64,000 nt of DNA from positions 15,597,520 to 15,661,519 of the forward strand of contig NC_080546.1 of NCBI RefSeq assembly GCF_028640845.1, written 5' to 3'. Source of the stretch: Ahaetulla prasina (taxonomy: Eukaryota > Chordata > Lepidosauria > Squamata > Colubridae). Within the stretch, counting starts at the first letter, position 1; every line of letters begins with the position of its first letter. The notes below the pieces were generated by a model. The model had not been told where the DNA came from. It saw only the letters and a program-made list of their open reading frames with translations, and ran no database searches. Below are positions 1 through 10,379 of the stretch, piece by piece. A program made the translations under genes and the position numbers.

Positions 1-144
1 GTGAAGTCAACTTTGAACTTTCCTTCAGGTTTGCAAGTTTTATTTAAAAATGGTAGCTCTCATCCGTAACGTTCATATATTGTATTGGAATGTATAACGT
101 TTGTGCTCATATTAATCATCACACACTGTAAGTTTAGTTTGGAA

Positions 145-396
145 CAGGGGTGAAATCCATTTTTTTTACTTCCGGTTCTGTGGGCGTGGCTTGGTGGGCA
201 TGGTGTGGCTTGGTGGGCGTGGCAGGGGAAGGTTACTGCAAAATCACCTTTCCCACCCCACTCTAGGGCCAGCCAGAGGTGGTATTTGCCAGTTCTCCGA
301 ACTACTCAAAATTTCTGCTACAGGTTCTCTGAACTGCTCAAAATTTCCACTACCGGTTTTCCAGAACCTGTCAGAACCTACTGGATTTCACCCCTG
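145..396. mobile_element. hAT-like MITE, family 1 (CAGGGGTGAAATCC ends)
   Basis: The ends CAGGGGTGAAATCC and its complement GGATTTCACCCCTG are terminal inverted repeats. The element is flanked by a perfect 8-bp duplication GTTTGGAA (137-144 and 397-404), the hallmark of hAT transposases. It has no coding capacity, so it is non-autonomous. The interior carries GGGCGTGGC repeats and the phrase CTACTCAAAATTTC, shared with members near 13.1, 31.3, 52.5 and 61.5 kb. Small open frames inside are incidental. Confidence 0.9.
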
Positions 397-669
397 GTTT
401 GGAATCCAGCTACTCAAGTTTGTAAGCAGTTTTATGGGAATTATTCTCTTCACTATGGCAGATACACCTTCCTGAATCCTCCAAACAGAAGCTTATTGAA
501 ATCAGGTTCTAATTTTTAAAAAATTTAAGTAGATTTTATTGGAGAAAACACATTTCAAGGTTCCCTCTGGTATCTTCAGTTTGTTTAAAAACTTGCCCTG
601 CATGGTAGGATTGGATAATACATTAAATATTAAATAATAACTAAAGCATGAATGACTCTTCATTTACAG

Positions 670-804
670 CAGGGCTGTCTAATCTTGGCGACTTTAAGAC
701 CTGTGGACTTCAACTCCCAGACTTCCCCAGCCAGCCATGTTGGCTAGAGGATTCTGGGAGTTGAAGTACACAAGTCTTAAAGTTGCTAAGATTGGATACT
801 CCTG
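670..804. mobile_element. Palindromic hAT-like MITE, family 3 (CTTCAACTCCCAG arms)
   Basis: This 135-bp element folds on itself. The left arm reads CTTTAAGAC then GGACTTCAACTCCCAG, and the right arm is its complement. Ends are CAGGGCTGTCTAATCTTGG and CTAAGATTGGATACTCCTG. Flanks ATTTACAG and TTTTACAG agree at 7 of 8 positions, consistent with hAT insertion. Confidence 0.85.
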
Positions 805-859
805 TTTTACAGTAATTTGGCATAGTTTATTGACAATATGTTTAATTAGGAGGAGATGA

Positions 860-1400
860 ATGAAGCAAAACAAAGGGAGTTGGCCATTTCTTGATTGGGG
901 TATTGGTTGCTTCTTGATTGTTAATTAGTCTAATATTAATCTCTGCACATCTGGGTGTTGGTTGCTGGTGATGAGGTGTTTTGGTCTTTTTGTTCCCTTT
1001 TTGGCTTGTTGGTTGTCCCTTTTGAATGGTATGTAGATGTTGCTTATCTCTATGTGTCTGTTGATGTCTGATTGGTCTGAGAATTCCAGGAATTCTCTAG
1101 TGTTTTTTGACTTGGCTTGATCTAGGATGCTTAATTTCCCAGTTGAAACTATGGTTAAGTCTCTCCTTGTGTTGTGAAATTAAGGAGTTCTCATCATGTT
1201 TCTGACTATTATTTGGTGTTTATGAATAGGCTTCTGCCTGTTTGTCCTACATAATGGCTGTGGCCTTCTAGAGTTGATGATGTTATCTAGTTTGATAATG
1301 AAACATCTGCAAGAAAACAACCAAGCTCAGAGATAACCAAGAACCCTTCATTTTAACCCTGAGCTACAAATATTCTCCTCAAAAGGTATATTAGAAAGAG
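860..1400 (-). mobile_element. Degenerate Penelope-like element fragment
   Basis: Reverse-strand translation near 1270-1215 gives HYVGQTGRSL, resembling the start of a GIY-YIG nuclease domain. Near 1110-1030 it gives NTREFLEF and DINRHIE, resembling the C-terminal part of Penelope-like proteins. Frame breaks and stops separate these pieces. The block near 1270-1400 recurs around 50.4-51.0 kb, so it is repetitive. The Penelope assignment rests on short motifs only. Confidence 0.45.
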
Positions 1401-1453
1401 AGAAACCTCTGGGTCATTTCACCAGTTGAGTAAGTCCTTCCTATTTTGAATAA

Positions 1454-2585
1454 ATGATTCACATGAATTATCCTCAGGCTTTCACTCTTGTTCTGAAGCA
1501 AGATTGCACGGGGAGGGGGAGTGGACGGGTGGAGAGCAGGCACCATTTTTCGGTGGTTCTCCTCCTTCCTCTCAGGCCGTTCACAGATGGTGTTGGCGGG
1601 GGGGCAGAGGTCGACGCGAGGTGCCTCCTATGTGGGGTGCCACAGGGGTCGGTCCTCTCACCCCTCTTGTTCAACATCTATATGAAGCCGCTGGGCGAGA
1701 TCATCCGTGGTTTTGGGGTGCAGTGTCATCTGTACGCTGATGATATGCAGCTGTACATTTCCACCCCAAACCACCCCAACGAAGCCGTCGAAGTGATGTC
1801 CCGGTGTCTGGAGGCCGTGCAGGTCTGGATGGGGAGAAACAGGCTCTGGCTCAACCCTTCCAAGACCGAGTGGCTGTGGATACTGGCATCCCGGTATAAT
1901 CAGCTGATTCCATCGCTGACTGTGGGAGGCGAGTCATTGGCCCCCACGGCGAAGGTTCGCAATCTGGGCGTTCTTCTGGATGCACGGCTGTCGTTGGAAG
2001 ATCAAACGACAGCAGTCGCCAGAGGAGCTTTTTATCAGGTTCGCCTGATTCGCCAGTTGCGTCCCTTCTTAGACCAGGATGCCTTATGCACGGTCACTCA
2101 TGCCCTTGTCACCTCCCGTCTGGACTACTGTAATGCTCTCTACATGGGGCTCCCCTTGAAGAGCACCCGGAGGCTTCAGCTGGTCCAGAATACAGCCGTG
2201 CGGGTGATAGAGGGAGCAAGTCGAGGCTCCCATATAACACCACTCCTGCGTAGGCTGCACTGGCTTCCGGTGATCTTCCGGGTACAATTCAAGGTATTGG
2301 TTACCACCTTTAAAGCGCTTCATGGCATGGGACCTGGTTATTTACGGGACCGCCTACTGCGACCGACGGCCTCCCAGCGACCAGTGCGCTCCCACAAAGC
2401 GGGCCTCCTTGGGGTACTGTCGGCTAGACAAAGTCGGCTGGCGACCCCCAGGGGGGAGGGCCTTCTCTGTGGGGGTTCCAACCCTCTGGAATGAATTACC
2501 ACCTGGTATTCACCAACTCCCTGATCTCCGGACTTTCCAACGCGAGCTGAAAACATGGCTGTTTTATCGCGCAGGACTGGCCTGA
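1454..2585 (+). pseudogene. L2-like ORF2 reverse transcriptase, truncated and frameshifted
   Basis: The readable frame has [16 protein letters not shown] at residues 61-76 and the catalytic YADD at 94-97 ([10 protein letters not shown]). It continues through [17 protein letters not shown] and [15 protein letters not shown], a conserved C-terminal signature of L2-type LINEs. The frame breaks in the C/G run near 2447-2462: one frame ends at 2494, while the conserved ending (VPTLWNELP, then ELKTWLFYRAG) continues in the next frame to 2585. The N-terminal endonuclease is missing. The annotated start methionine is not the natural start. The motif choice supports a dead copy of an RNA-templated polymerase, not a host gene. 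Confidence 0.88.
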
Positions 2586-2720
2586 TAGTTTTAATTGGGA
2601 ATTTTAAATGGGTTTTAAGGAGTTAGCCTAAATTTAAATATTTCATTTTAAATTATTTTAATCTTTGTAATATTGTTTTTTATATGGCTGAGTCCTTCGG
2701 GAGAAGGGCGGTCTAGAAAT
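1454..2720 (+). mobile_element. 5'-truncated L2-like LINE with 3' tail
   Basis: The body encodes the C-terminal half of a LINE ORF2 (next entry), followed by a 3' untranslated region. It ends with GAGTCCTTCGGGAGAAGGG and a T-rich run at about 2720. The same tail ends several SINEs in this window, which suggests this LINE type mobilises them. The 5' part of the element is absent, as usual for target-primed reverse transcription. Confidence 0.85.
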
Positions 2721-2728
2721 TTTTTTTT

Positions 2729-2979
2729 TTTTTTTTACATTTATATCCCGCCCTTCTCCGAAGACTCAGGGCGGCTTACAGTGTATAAGGCAATAGTCTC
2801 ATTCTATTTGTATATTTACAAAGTCAACTTATTGCCCCCCCAACAATCTGGGTCCTCATTTTACCTACCTTATAAAGGATGGAAGGCTGAGTCAACCTTG
2901 GGCCGGGCTTGAACCTGCAGTAATTGCAGGCTACTGTGTTCTAATAACAGGCTCCTTACAGCCTGAGCTATTCCGGCCC
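2729..2979 (-). mobile_element. tRNA-headed SINE, Sauria-SINE type
   Basis: Read on the minus strand it starts GGGCCGGAATAGCTCAGGC (box-A-like), has the box-B-like GGTTCAAGCCC, then GACTCAGCCTTCCATCC and the LINE-like tail GAGAAGGGCGGGATATAAAT. The T-rich run at its left end on the plus strand is its A-rich 3' end. It abuts the 3' tail of the L2-like LINE in opposite orientation. The copy at 47488-47746 is almost identical. Confidence 0.85.
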
Positions 2980-2982
2980 AAA

Positions 2983-3029
<47 letters not shown>

Positions 3030-3030
3030 A
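2980..3030. repeat. (AAAT)n microsatellite
   Basis: About 12 uninterrupted AAAT units lie between the SINE head and the next MITE. Confidence 0.95.
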
Positions 3031-3397
3031 TAGTGGTGGGATTCAAATAATTAACAACCAGTTCTCTGCCCTAATGAGCAGCAGGGTAGGTGTGGCTTGG
3101 TGGTCATGTGACCGTGTGGGCGTGGCTAGCTCAGCATCACTCACGTCGATGGGCGCTTCACCTTAGCTGTTACAATGTAATAAGGCTTAGCCAGAAAGGC
3201 AGTTTCTGTAAGCAGGGCAATAAAGATTAGGCTAGAAAACTCCAGAACATTTCCTTCCTGCCTTCCTTACAGGATTAGCCCTGAAAAGTGGAAAAAAACT
3301 AAATAAGATTTCTTCTAACAACCGGTTCTCCGAACTGCTTAGAAAATTAACAACTGGTTCTCCCAAACAGTTGCGAATTGGCTGAATCCCACCACTG
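3031..3397. mobile_element. hAT-like MITE, family 1
   Basis: Ends TAGTGGTGGGATTCAAAT and GGCTGAATCCCACCACTG are inverted repeats with one mutated terminal base. The interior contains the family's AACCGGTTCTCC blocks. No target duplication is readable because the left flank is microsatellite. Confidence 0.75.
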
Positions 3398-4112
3398 GTA
3401 GGGAGAAGCCTGAAAGCTATACCTGACCAGGGACTATTCTTCAGAAAAATGAATAGGTCTGACTCCAAAAATTAAATTTAATTACAATACCATGTTTCCC
3501 CATGTATCTAATAATTTTAGAGTTACGCTCAAAATTTCTGGTGAGGGAACCTTGGTGCCACAGATAGTATAACCCTATTCTATAGATTTTTATTCAGTGT
3601 CCCTCTCTTATTTGAAGGGGGAAAGAATTGAATCCCTACTCTGAGTTAGTCAGAGAATTCTAAGATGAGTAGAACTCTTGATTGACAGATTTTAGGAGAG
3701 ATTAAATTAGCATTGCGGTAAAAAGGAATAACAGGGAAATCCTCCTCAGGCTTTCTACTGTTCAGTAATAGAAAAGGATGTCGCATATTAATATCCTTTC
3801 TCCTGAAGCGGTCTTTTCATTCACGGAAGGCAGGGAAAATATAGTCATAATAAATCTTATCTCTGGCATTTTGTCAGGATTAGGTTATCCCCTTTTAATG
3901 CCATTTAATATCAGATGAGGGTTGTGCTCTCTGAAAGGGAATATAAGGGGTGTGTGTGGAGAGAGGTGGTTCTCAAAGAGAGTTTGAAGTGGACAATTGT
4001 CTGAAAGGCCTCACACAAGAAAATGACATTTTGGCAGAAAGTTCAAAGATGCATTTAGACTGTTCAAAAGACTTTACGCCCCTGGTGTTAAAAATATAAA
4101 AGTTTGTTAAGA
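3398..4112. other. No recognisable feature
   Basis: AT-rich single-copy-looking sequence. I see no open frame with family resemblance and no repeat signature. Confidence 0.5.
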
Positions 4113-4137
4113 ATACACACACACACGTACACACACA

Positions 4138-4186
<49 letters not shown>
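4113..4186. repeat. (CA)n microsatellite
   Basis: A CA dinucleotide tract with two ACGT interruptions near its start. A shorter CA tract recurs at 4260-4293. Confidence 0.95.
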
Positions 4187-4188
<2 letters not shown>

Positions 4189-4293
4189 ATTTTAGCCTTT
4201 GTCTATTAACTGCAGGATGAAGGACTCGTTTGCATATTTCCAATCTAGGCTGCACGCATGCACACACACATATGTATACACACACACACACAC

Positions 4294-4412
4294 CAGTGGT
4301 GATATTCAACCGGTTCTATCTGGTTCCGGCGAACCGGTAGCGGCAACTGCAGGAGGCTCCGCCCACCCACCCGGATACCATCACATCCCGTTTTTGACGC
4401 TCTGCTCATGTG
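4294..4412. mobile_element. Truncated hAT-like MITE, family 1
   Basis: Starts CAGTGGTGATATTCAACCGG and resembles the reverse of the element at 43989-44156, including the GCTCCGCCCACC block. The far terminal repeat is missing and the copy runs into CA-rich sequence. Confidence 0.65.
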
Positions 4413-5100
4413 CGGAAGGTTCATACACACACACCGTTATATATGCAGAATTGTGGAATTATAACAATTTACTGTTAAAATAACATATCATACAATATTT
4501 TTCCTTTTATTTTTTGGTATTGTTTTCATCTTTTTTAAAAAGCATTTTCTATGTGTTATTTTTTTTCCATAATTTGACAATTTCTATATTTCTATCACAA
4601 TGGGGTTTTTTTGTGTGTTTCTTTTTTCTTTGCTTTTTTATCGTTATTTTACAAGCCATTGAAAAAAGAATAAATGTTTACGAACATAAATGCAGCCTAA
4701 TTTTTTTTTTTTTTAAATTCTTCCGTTGTGGCGAGACTCAATGTTTTTGGTATAGAAGATGGGAAAGAGATGCATTTTTGCATATCATCTGTGCCTGCTA
4801 GAGATTATTTGATCTCTCCATGGTTGGCCATGCTGTAAATGAAAACCGCACATCATTATTTCTTGTTGCATGCTGGTTGTTGCTGCCAAAGAGAAAGAGC
4901 TTTCCTTCTGCTCCAATTATATGTGGGTGTTATATTTGTATTCCAAAACCAGCACCCAGGAATTTCAGCAATCCTGTTTTAAAATAGCAATCAAGATTTC
5001 CCCTTCCATTAGTGGCAAAAAGGTGTGTGATAATAGGTCCAATTTAATCATGAATCAAAACAATCCACTTATCTGACAACTTTAAAAGTGTAGTGTGCGA
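4413..5100. other. No recognisable feature, AT-rich with T runs
   Basis: Long T-rich stretches dominate 4500-4710. Nothing in either strand resembles a gene or a known repeat end. Confidence 0.5.
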
Positions 5101-5330
5101 AGGATCATCACAGCCAATCTGGGTGGAACCAACCCGGGTGTGATAAAAGCTGGGAAGAATGGAAATTGCTGAAGAGACTGTGCACAGATACAACAAGAGC
5201 CAGAGACACTCTGAACAAATGGGGCTATCCAATTGCCTCTGCTCTTTGCGATTGTGGTGACATGCAGACAACAACACATATGTATACCTGTCTTTTGTGC
5301 CCCAATCAGTGGACACTTGAGAACATGACT
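5100..5330 (+). pseudogene. LINE ORF C-terminal remnant
   Basis: The plus-strand frame reads LKRLCTDTTRARDTLNKWG, then CDCGDMQTTTHMYTC. Leucine-Arg-rich segment, KWG, CxCG and a downstream H...C are typical of the cysteine/histidine motif that closes many LINE reverse-transcriptase ORFs. The family cannot be fixed from this fragment. It directly precedes a pentamer-tailed LINE end. Confidence 0.4.
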
Positions 5331-5575
5331 ATAACTTTGTTGCTTATATCCTTACAATTTATACTGTACTTGATTGTTTCCTGATTGCTTAATTGTAGCC
5401 TATGACTTTCATTAAGTGTTGTAAGTGTTGTATCTTGATGAAAGTATCTTTTATGTACACTGAGAGCATATGCACCAAGACAAATTCCTTGTGTGTCCAA
5501 TCACACTTGGCCAATAAAAAATTCTATTCTATTCTATTCTATTCTATTCTATTCTATTCTATTCTATTCTATTCT
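5324..5575 (+). mobile_element. Pentamer-tailed LINE 3' end (L3-like) with (ATTCT)n
   Basis: Contains the recurring 3' block GTACACTGAGAGCATATGCA, then CAAATTCCTTGTGTGTCCAA and CACTTGGCCAATAAAA, followed by about 11 ATTCT units. The same block-plus-array order occurs at 38.7, 40.2, 41.1 and 57.9 kb. The family is described in snakes as a CR1/L3 LINE that carries its own microsatellite; I use L3-like as a label. Confidence 0.82.
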
Positions 5576-5622
5576 ATATCATGGCAGTGTGACAGAACAC
5601 AATTAATGACGCTAGTTTAATT

Positions 5623-5731
5623 TTTTTTTATTTGAATTTATACCCCGCCCTTCTCCGAAGACTCAGGGGGGCTTACATTGTGTAAGGCAATAGTCTTATT
5701 CTATTTGTATATTTATATACAAAGTCAACTT
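5623..5731 (-). mobile_element. SINE 3' fragment
   Basis: The tail and body end of the Sauria-SINE-type element (CCCGCCCTTCTCCGAAGACT) are present, but the tRNA-like head is missing after AAAGTCAAC. Confidence 0.7.
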
Positions 5732-6427
5732 TGTATCTGTTTAACCTGTACATATTTTAATCTTGTATTTTATATTTTAAATGTTATGTCATATGGTAGT
5801 AGTAGTAACTGTGAGAGGGATCTTGGAGTCATAGTGGATAACTATTTAAATATGAGCCAGCAGTGTGCTGCCAAAAAAGCCAATATAGTTCTAGGCTGCA
5901 TAAACAGATGGATAGAATCAAGATCACATGAAGTGTTAATACCACTTTATAATGCCTTGGTAAGGCCACACTTGGAATACTGCATTCAGTTTTGGTTGCC
6001 ATGATATTAAAAAAAATGTTGAGATGCTAGAAAGAGTGCAGAGAGGAGCAACAAAAACGATTAGGGAATCAGAGGCTAAAACATAAAAAGAACGGTTTCA
6101 GGAACTGGGTATGTCTAGTTTGATGAAAAGAAGGACTAGGGGTGACATGATAGCAGTGTTCCAATATTTCAAGGGTTGCCACAAAGAAGAGGGAGTCAAA
6201 CTATTCTCCAAAGCACCTGAGGGTAGAACAAGAAGCAATGGGTGGAAACTAACCAAGGAGAGAAGCAACCTAGAACTAAGGAGAAATTTCCTGCCAGTTA
6301 GAACAAATACTCAGTGGAACAACTTGCCTCCAGAAGCTGTGAATGCGCCAACACTGGAAGGTTTTAAGAAGATGTTGGTAACCATTTGTCTGAAGTAGTG
6401 TAGGGTTTCCTGCCTAAGCAGAGGGTT

Positions 6428-6770
6428 TTTTGTTTTTGTTTTTAATTGAATTTATATCCCACCCTTCTCTGAAGACTCAGGGCGGCTTACAATGTGTTAA
6501 GCAATAGTCTTCATCCATTTGTATATTATATATACATAATCCTAAAAGCTTTAACCAAAAACTTTCTACTATTGACCTCACCCCATTCCTAAGGGGACCA
6601 TAAGGGGCGTGCATAAGCGCACAAACGTGCCTACCGTTCCTGTCCTATTGTTTTTCTTTTCTTCTTCCTATATATATATATATGCTTATACCTCCTTATA
6701 TTTACTCATATAAGTGTTTATATACTATATAATCTTTTTGTATGATACCTACATATATTGTTGTGACAAA

Positions 6771-6825
<55 letters not shown>

Positions 6826-6996
6826 ACAAACAAAGTCAACTTAATTGCCCCCAACAATCTAGGTCCTCATTTTATCTACCTTATAAAAGATGGAAGGCTG
6901 AGTCAACCTTGGGCCTGGTGGGACTTGAACTTGCAGTAATTGCAAGCAGCTGTGTTAATAACAGACAGACTTAGTCCGTTGAGCCACCAGAGCACC
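6428..6996 (-). mobile_element. SINE inserted in CR1 and split by a LINE end
   Basis: The SINE tail half lies at 6433-6537 and the head half at 6829-6992 (AAAGTCAACTTAATTGCCCC to the head). Joined, they match the SINE near 2.7 kb. CAGAG sequences near both junctions look like a decayed target duplication. Confidence 0.8.
6538..6828 (+). mobile_element. LINE 3' end (family A) with (AAAT)n tail
   Basis: Starts in the C-terminal coding end (CTACTATTGACCTCACCCCA) and continues through GTGCCTACCGTTCCTGTCCT and a TATA-rich stretch to TTGTGACAAATAAATAAATA. The same sequence closes the longer copies at 55.6-56.3 and 56.6-58.1 kb. Confidence 0.78.
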
Positions 6997-7259
6997 AGAG
7001 TTTGGGCTAGAAGACCTCCGAGGTCCTTCCAACTCTGTTATTCTATTCTAGGTATATCTTCTTTTAATTGTGATGCTTCTGACACAAATAAACAAACAAA
7101 CATTTATCCACTCATGGGTTTTCATTTTCATTTTTTTTCCCGTTCTTTTCATTTGCTTTTTCTTTTTCTTACTCCCATCCACTCATTTCCATTTCCTCTC
7201 AGGATACATTCCCTTCTTCCTGCCTCTCACCAACCATCTTATTTTGTCTACAATCTTAG

Positions 7260-7690
7260 TGCGGAATGGGACAACTCGCCGTGGCCAATTCACTGCAGGA
7301 CAACTCACCATGGCCAACTCACCATGGGACAGCTTGCTGCGAGACAATTTAACAATTCTATTGAATGATTTAAAGTAAATTTAAAAAATATTTGTATTTT
7401 TGCCATTCACATTTCATCCTGCCCCTCCTACTGCATCCTTTCTTTAATGATTCTGTTCCACTATTTCTTTGAGATTAGTATAACTCTTGTCCTGCAGAAA
7501 GTTGGCTGTGGCAAATTAGCCATGATAAGTTGGCTGTGGCAAGTTGGCCATGTGGCAAGTTGACCATGGTGAGTTGGCCATGGCAAGTTAGCCGTGGAGT
7601 GTTGGCTGTGTCTAGTTAGCCATGGTGAGTTGGCCGTGGCAAATTAGCCTCGGTAAATTGGCTGTGGCAAGTTGGTTGTGGCAAATTGTC
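7260..7690. repeat. Fold-back minisatellite (GTTGGCYRTGGCAA units in inverted arms)
   Basis: 7498-7690 is a degenerate array of 15-19 bp units like AAGTTGGCCATGGCAAG. 7263-7352 contains the complementary units (CAACTCACCATGGCCAACTC). About 145 bp separate the arms, so the block can fold into a long imperfect hairpin. It may be a fold-back MITE with subterminal repeats. Confidence 0.65.
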
Positions 7691-7750
7691 ATAGACCCAA
7701 TCTAGTGAGGAATACAGGGTGGGGGCATTCCAGCTCAGGTAGCAACATTT

Positions 7751-8266
7751 TGTTGTGTCTGCACCCCCCGAGCCAGCCCTCCTGCCAGAAAGTGACTTGG
7801 ACAGTGAGGGGGAAGGGCCGTCAGGACTTACCTTGGGAGCACCGGCTTCCCTGGCTCAGCTCCAGGAGCCAGAAGCAGACCAGGTGGAAGAAATAATGAG
7901 GCCTCCATCCCCTGATTCTTTCCCCCCGCCAGGCCACGCCTGCAGACCCAGCTGACGGCAATCAGGTTTGGTTGAATCCTAAGTTTCGTAAGCAGGAGAG
8001 GAGGGAACAACAGAGGCAAGGGTGGGGCAGGCCTACGAAGTGCTGAGTCATGGAGCCACACCCCACAGGATATAAAAGGCAGCGAGAGCTGGTGTGTCTC
8101 TTTGTAACAGGCAAATCCACTGATTGACTAGAGCTGAAGTTTGTGACTCACCAGCGTCATGGAAGATAACGAGGGCTCTTGGCAGACGCTGGCTCTTTTG
8201 CCGCCAGAGCTGATAGTGCCGGCTAATTAAGCCATCATTTGGATGGAGGTGGAGGAGGACAGAACA
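7751..8266 (+). mobile_element. Solo LTR, family L-a
   Basis: Begins TGTTGTGTCTGCACC and ends GGACAGAACA (TG...CA). Flanked by a perfect 5-bp duplication CATTT (7746-7750 and 8267-8271). GATATAAAAGGCAG near 8070 is a TATA-like promoter element. An acidic open frame (7755-7955, with LDSEGEGPSG) lies inside the LTR. It shares its start and general design with the LTR at 28834-29368. No internal region remains, so it arose by LTR-LTR recombination. Confidence 0.82.
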
Positions 8267-8466
8267 CATTTCTTGGGCTGACTCTGAACATCATAACGCA
8301 AATCCTGTTCCCACCTTTAGTGGGAATGACGGCAACACTGTAAGATGTAATTGTGCAAAGTGGGTGAAAGCATCTAAAGTGTTATGAAGTTTCCTGAGTT
8401 TGGAAAGAGGATCTCTTTCTTAAAAATTATGTGAAGCGAGCTATATTGGGGCTTCTAGTGCAATAT

Positions 8467-8645
8467 AGGTAGTCTTCAATGTAGGACCACAATTAAGACC
8501 AGAACTTCTATTACTAAGCAAGACGGCTGTTACGTGAGTTATACCTCATTTTACAACATCTTTGGCCATAGTTAAGTGAAACATATAGTTATTAAGGGAA
8601 TCCGGCTTTCTGCCATTGACTTGGCCTCCATTTATGACTTCCCAG
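8467..8645. mobile_element. Partial AAC-rich MITE (AGGTAGTC ends)
   Basis: Begins ATAGGTAGTCTTCAATGTAG and carries the family blocks ACCACAATTAAGACC and CTTTCTGCCATTGACTTGGC. The second half is missing. Confidence 0.65.
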
Positions 8646-8779
8646 TTCGCTTGTAATAAAATATTAATTTTCAGAGAAACAACTGTAGCAATCAGTTTTG
8701 ACTTTCTCTTTCCACTTTACCACATTTGAGAGAAAATGGATTACAACAAACTAATCCAGGAAAACAAACACATGGAAGT

Positions 8780-9088
8780 CAGAGGTGGAATTCAGCTGGT
8801 TCGGACCGATTCACCCGAACTGGTAGCGGAAATCGCGAGTGGGCCCGCCCACCTGCCCACCCACCCAGGCTCTATGCCATCCTATTTAGGCACTTTTTTG
8901 AGGCCAGGCCCATGCACAGAAGGCATGCAAGCAAGCAAAGCGCATGCGCGGAAGGCCGGGCGCATGTACAGAAGACATGCCTGGTGCATGCGAACCAGGT
9001 ATACACGAGAAATGGGCATGCACACGTAGAAACTGAGTGTGCGCATGTGGGGAGAACCAGTAGTAATATAATCCGAAAGCCAACACTG
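8780..9088. mobile_element. hAT-like MITE, family 1, with GCATGC-rich core
   Basis: Starts CAGAGGTGGAATTCAGCTGG and ends AAAGCCAACACTG, so the right end is degraded. The interior has repeated GCATGCGCGGAAGG-like units and an alternating purine/pyrimidine core. No clear 8-bp duplication. Confidence 0.6.
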
Positions 9089-10170
9089 ATGTACTATAAG
9101 GCACTCATAGTATTCTGAATTAGAAGTAAGTTTGATTAATAGACTTTTGTGGCATTTTATTAGGTTTGAAGTCGCTTCATAGATGCTTAAGTTTTCAGAT
9201 ATTTGAATTAATAGTTCAGGAATAAAGCGAGTGTAACTCTTCCAAAACTGTCAGATTGCAACCACTGATTGTGCGAGCTAAGAAAAATAACTTCTACAAC
9301 AAAGTTTTACCCCTGCTTTAGTTCATCTTCAAGCATTGTGAGTTTTCTCGCATTTTCCAAGAATTCCATAAACTGCTAAACATTTATTTGAAAGATAACA
9401 AAACATCCTTATTGCTGGTAGCTGAATACAGTGTTCTTAATTCTATTTTCCTTTTTGAGTGTTTGAGGAACATCTACTCATGCTAACATCCTTTTCAATT
9501 TTCTGTGAAGGTAAAAGATTTTTTTCTTCCTTTAATGGTTGCAGATAACAAATAACAAAGTTACACTCTTTCTAACACATTTTTCTACTTTAGAAATGAT
9601 TTGTAGCATCTAGAATCAAAACTGGAATTGAGGACAATGTCACCTATACCCTGTTTCTTTTCATTCAAGCTTAGGTGATGCAGTCTTCTTTCTAATTAAT
9701 TCCCTGGTTATTTGGTTGTATTATTTCATTTTCTTCTCCATGTGATGTTTTAATGGAGAATTTGAGTAGACGTTCACAAAGGGTAGCCTTTCTTAGCTTC
9801 TTTGTTTAACTCAATATCCTTTTTTGCACTTTTATGTTTCTAAGTACTGAACATCCAATTATTCTGAATGTGAGAGACGTGGTATTATATCACACAATAC
9901 CGGCACTTAGATAAATGTCCATTACAGATATAGAAATTGGACTTGAAAAGCTTCTTTTCTCTCCTCTGAGTGTTCCAACCTTGTTTCTTAAAAGTTGTTG
10001 AGTACGCAACTCAGCTCAATGAATAGGATCAATTTTAGGCTATGAAAACCTGTTGGAAGGAACTATATCCTATTGTATCTTGTTGTAATATTCTTCCTGG
10101 CATTTGTTTCGGAGACAAAGAGTTGAAAGCTAATGTATTTGGCATTCTGAATCATGCAGTAGCTCCTTAA
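9089..10170. other. No recognisable feature
   Basis: AT-rich sequence without repeat ends or coding resemblance. One of the longest apparently single-copy stretches in the window. Confidence 0.5.
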
Positions 10171-10250
10171 AATTTATTTATTTATTTATTTATTTATTCA
10201 TATTTATATACCTCCCTATCTCCCTAAGGACTCAGGGCGGTTCAAACCCT
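10171..10250 (-). mobile_element. LINE/SINE tail remnant with (ATTT)n
   Basis: An ATTT array followed by ACCTCCCTATCTCCC and GGACTCAGGGCGG: the A-rich 3' end and tail of the L2/SINE family in reverse orientation. Confidence 0.6.
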
Positions 10251-10379
10251 GTGTTATGAATTATTCGGGCTGTTTGGGGAAATTTCAAACTATTTTGCAC
10301 TATGGATATGAGCTGTGTATTAAAAAGTAGCTATGTGTAAAAAAAAATGCAGCTATGGTTCACTACTAAATGTCTATAC

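Larger units (their letters stand above)
5770..7050 (+). mobile_element. CR1 LINE 3' part, interrupted by a SINE
   Basis: Translation of 5800-6004 gives [10 protein letters not shown], then [15 protein letters not shown]. After a stop and frame changes, 6111-6398 gives [29 protein letters not shown] and QWNNLPPEAVNAPTLEGF: the CR1 ORF2 C terminus. The 3' end is split, with TTTCCTGCCTAAGCAGAGGG at about 6427 and the continuation GGGCTAGAAGACCTCCGAGG at about 7000, ending in TTATTCTATTCTA. Disabled by at least one stop and frameshifts. Confidence 0.88.

Noticed and set aside
4113..4186. Cys/Val repeat protein on the minus strand
   Set aside because: Translation of the CA/GT microsatellite.
5519..5575. 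CRISPR-like array
   Set aside because: Units are 5 bp without spacers; microsatellite at a LINE end in eukaryotic DNA.
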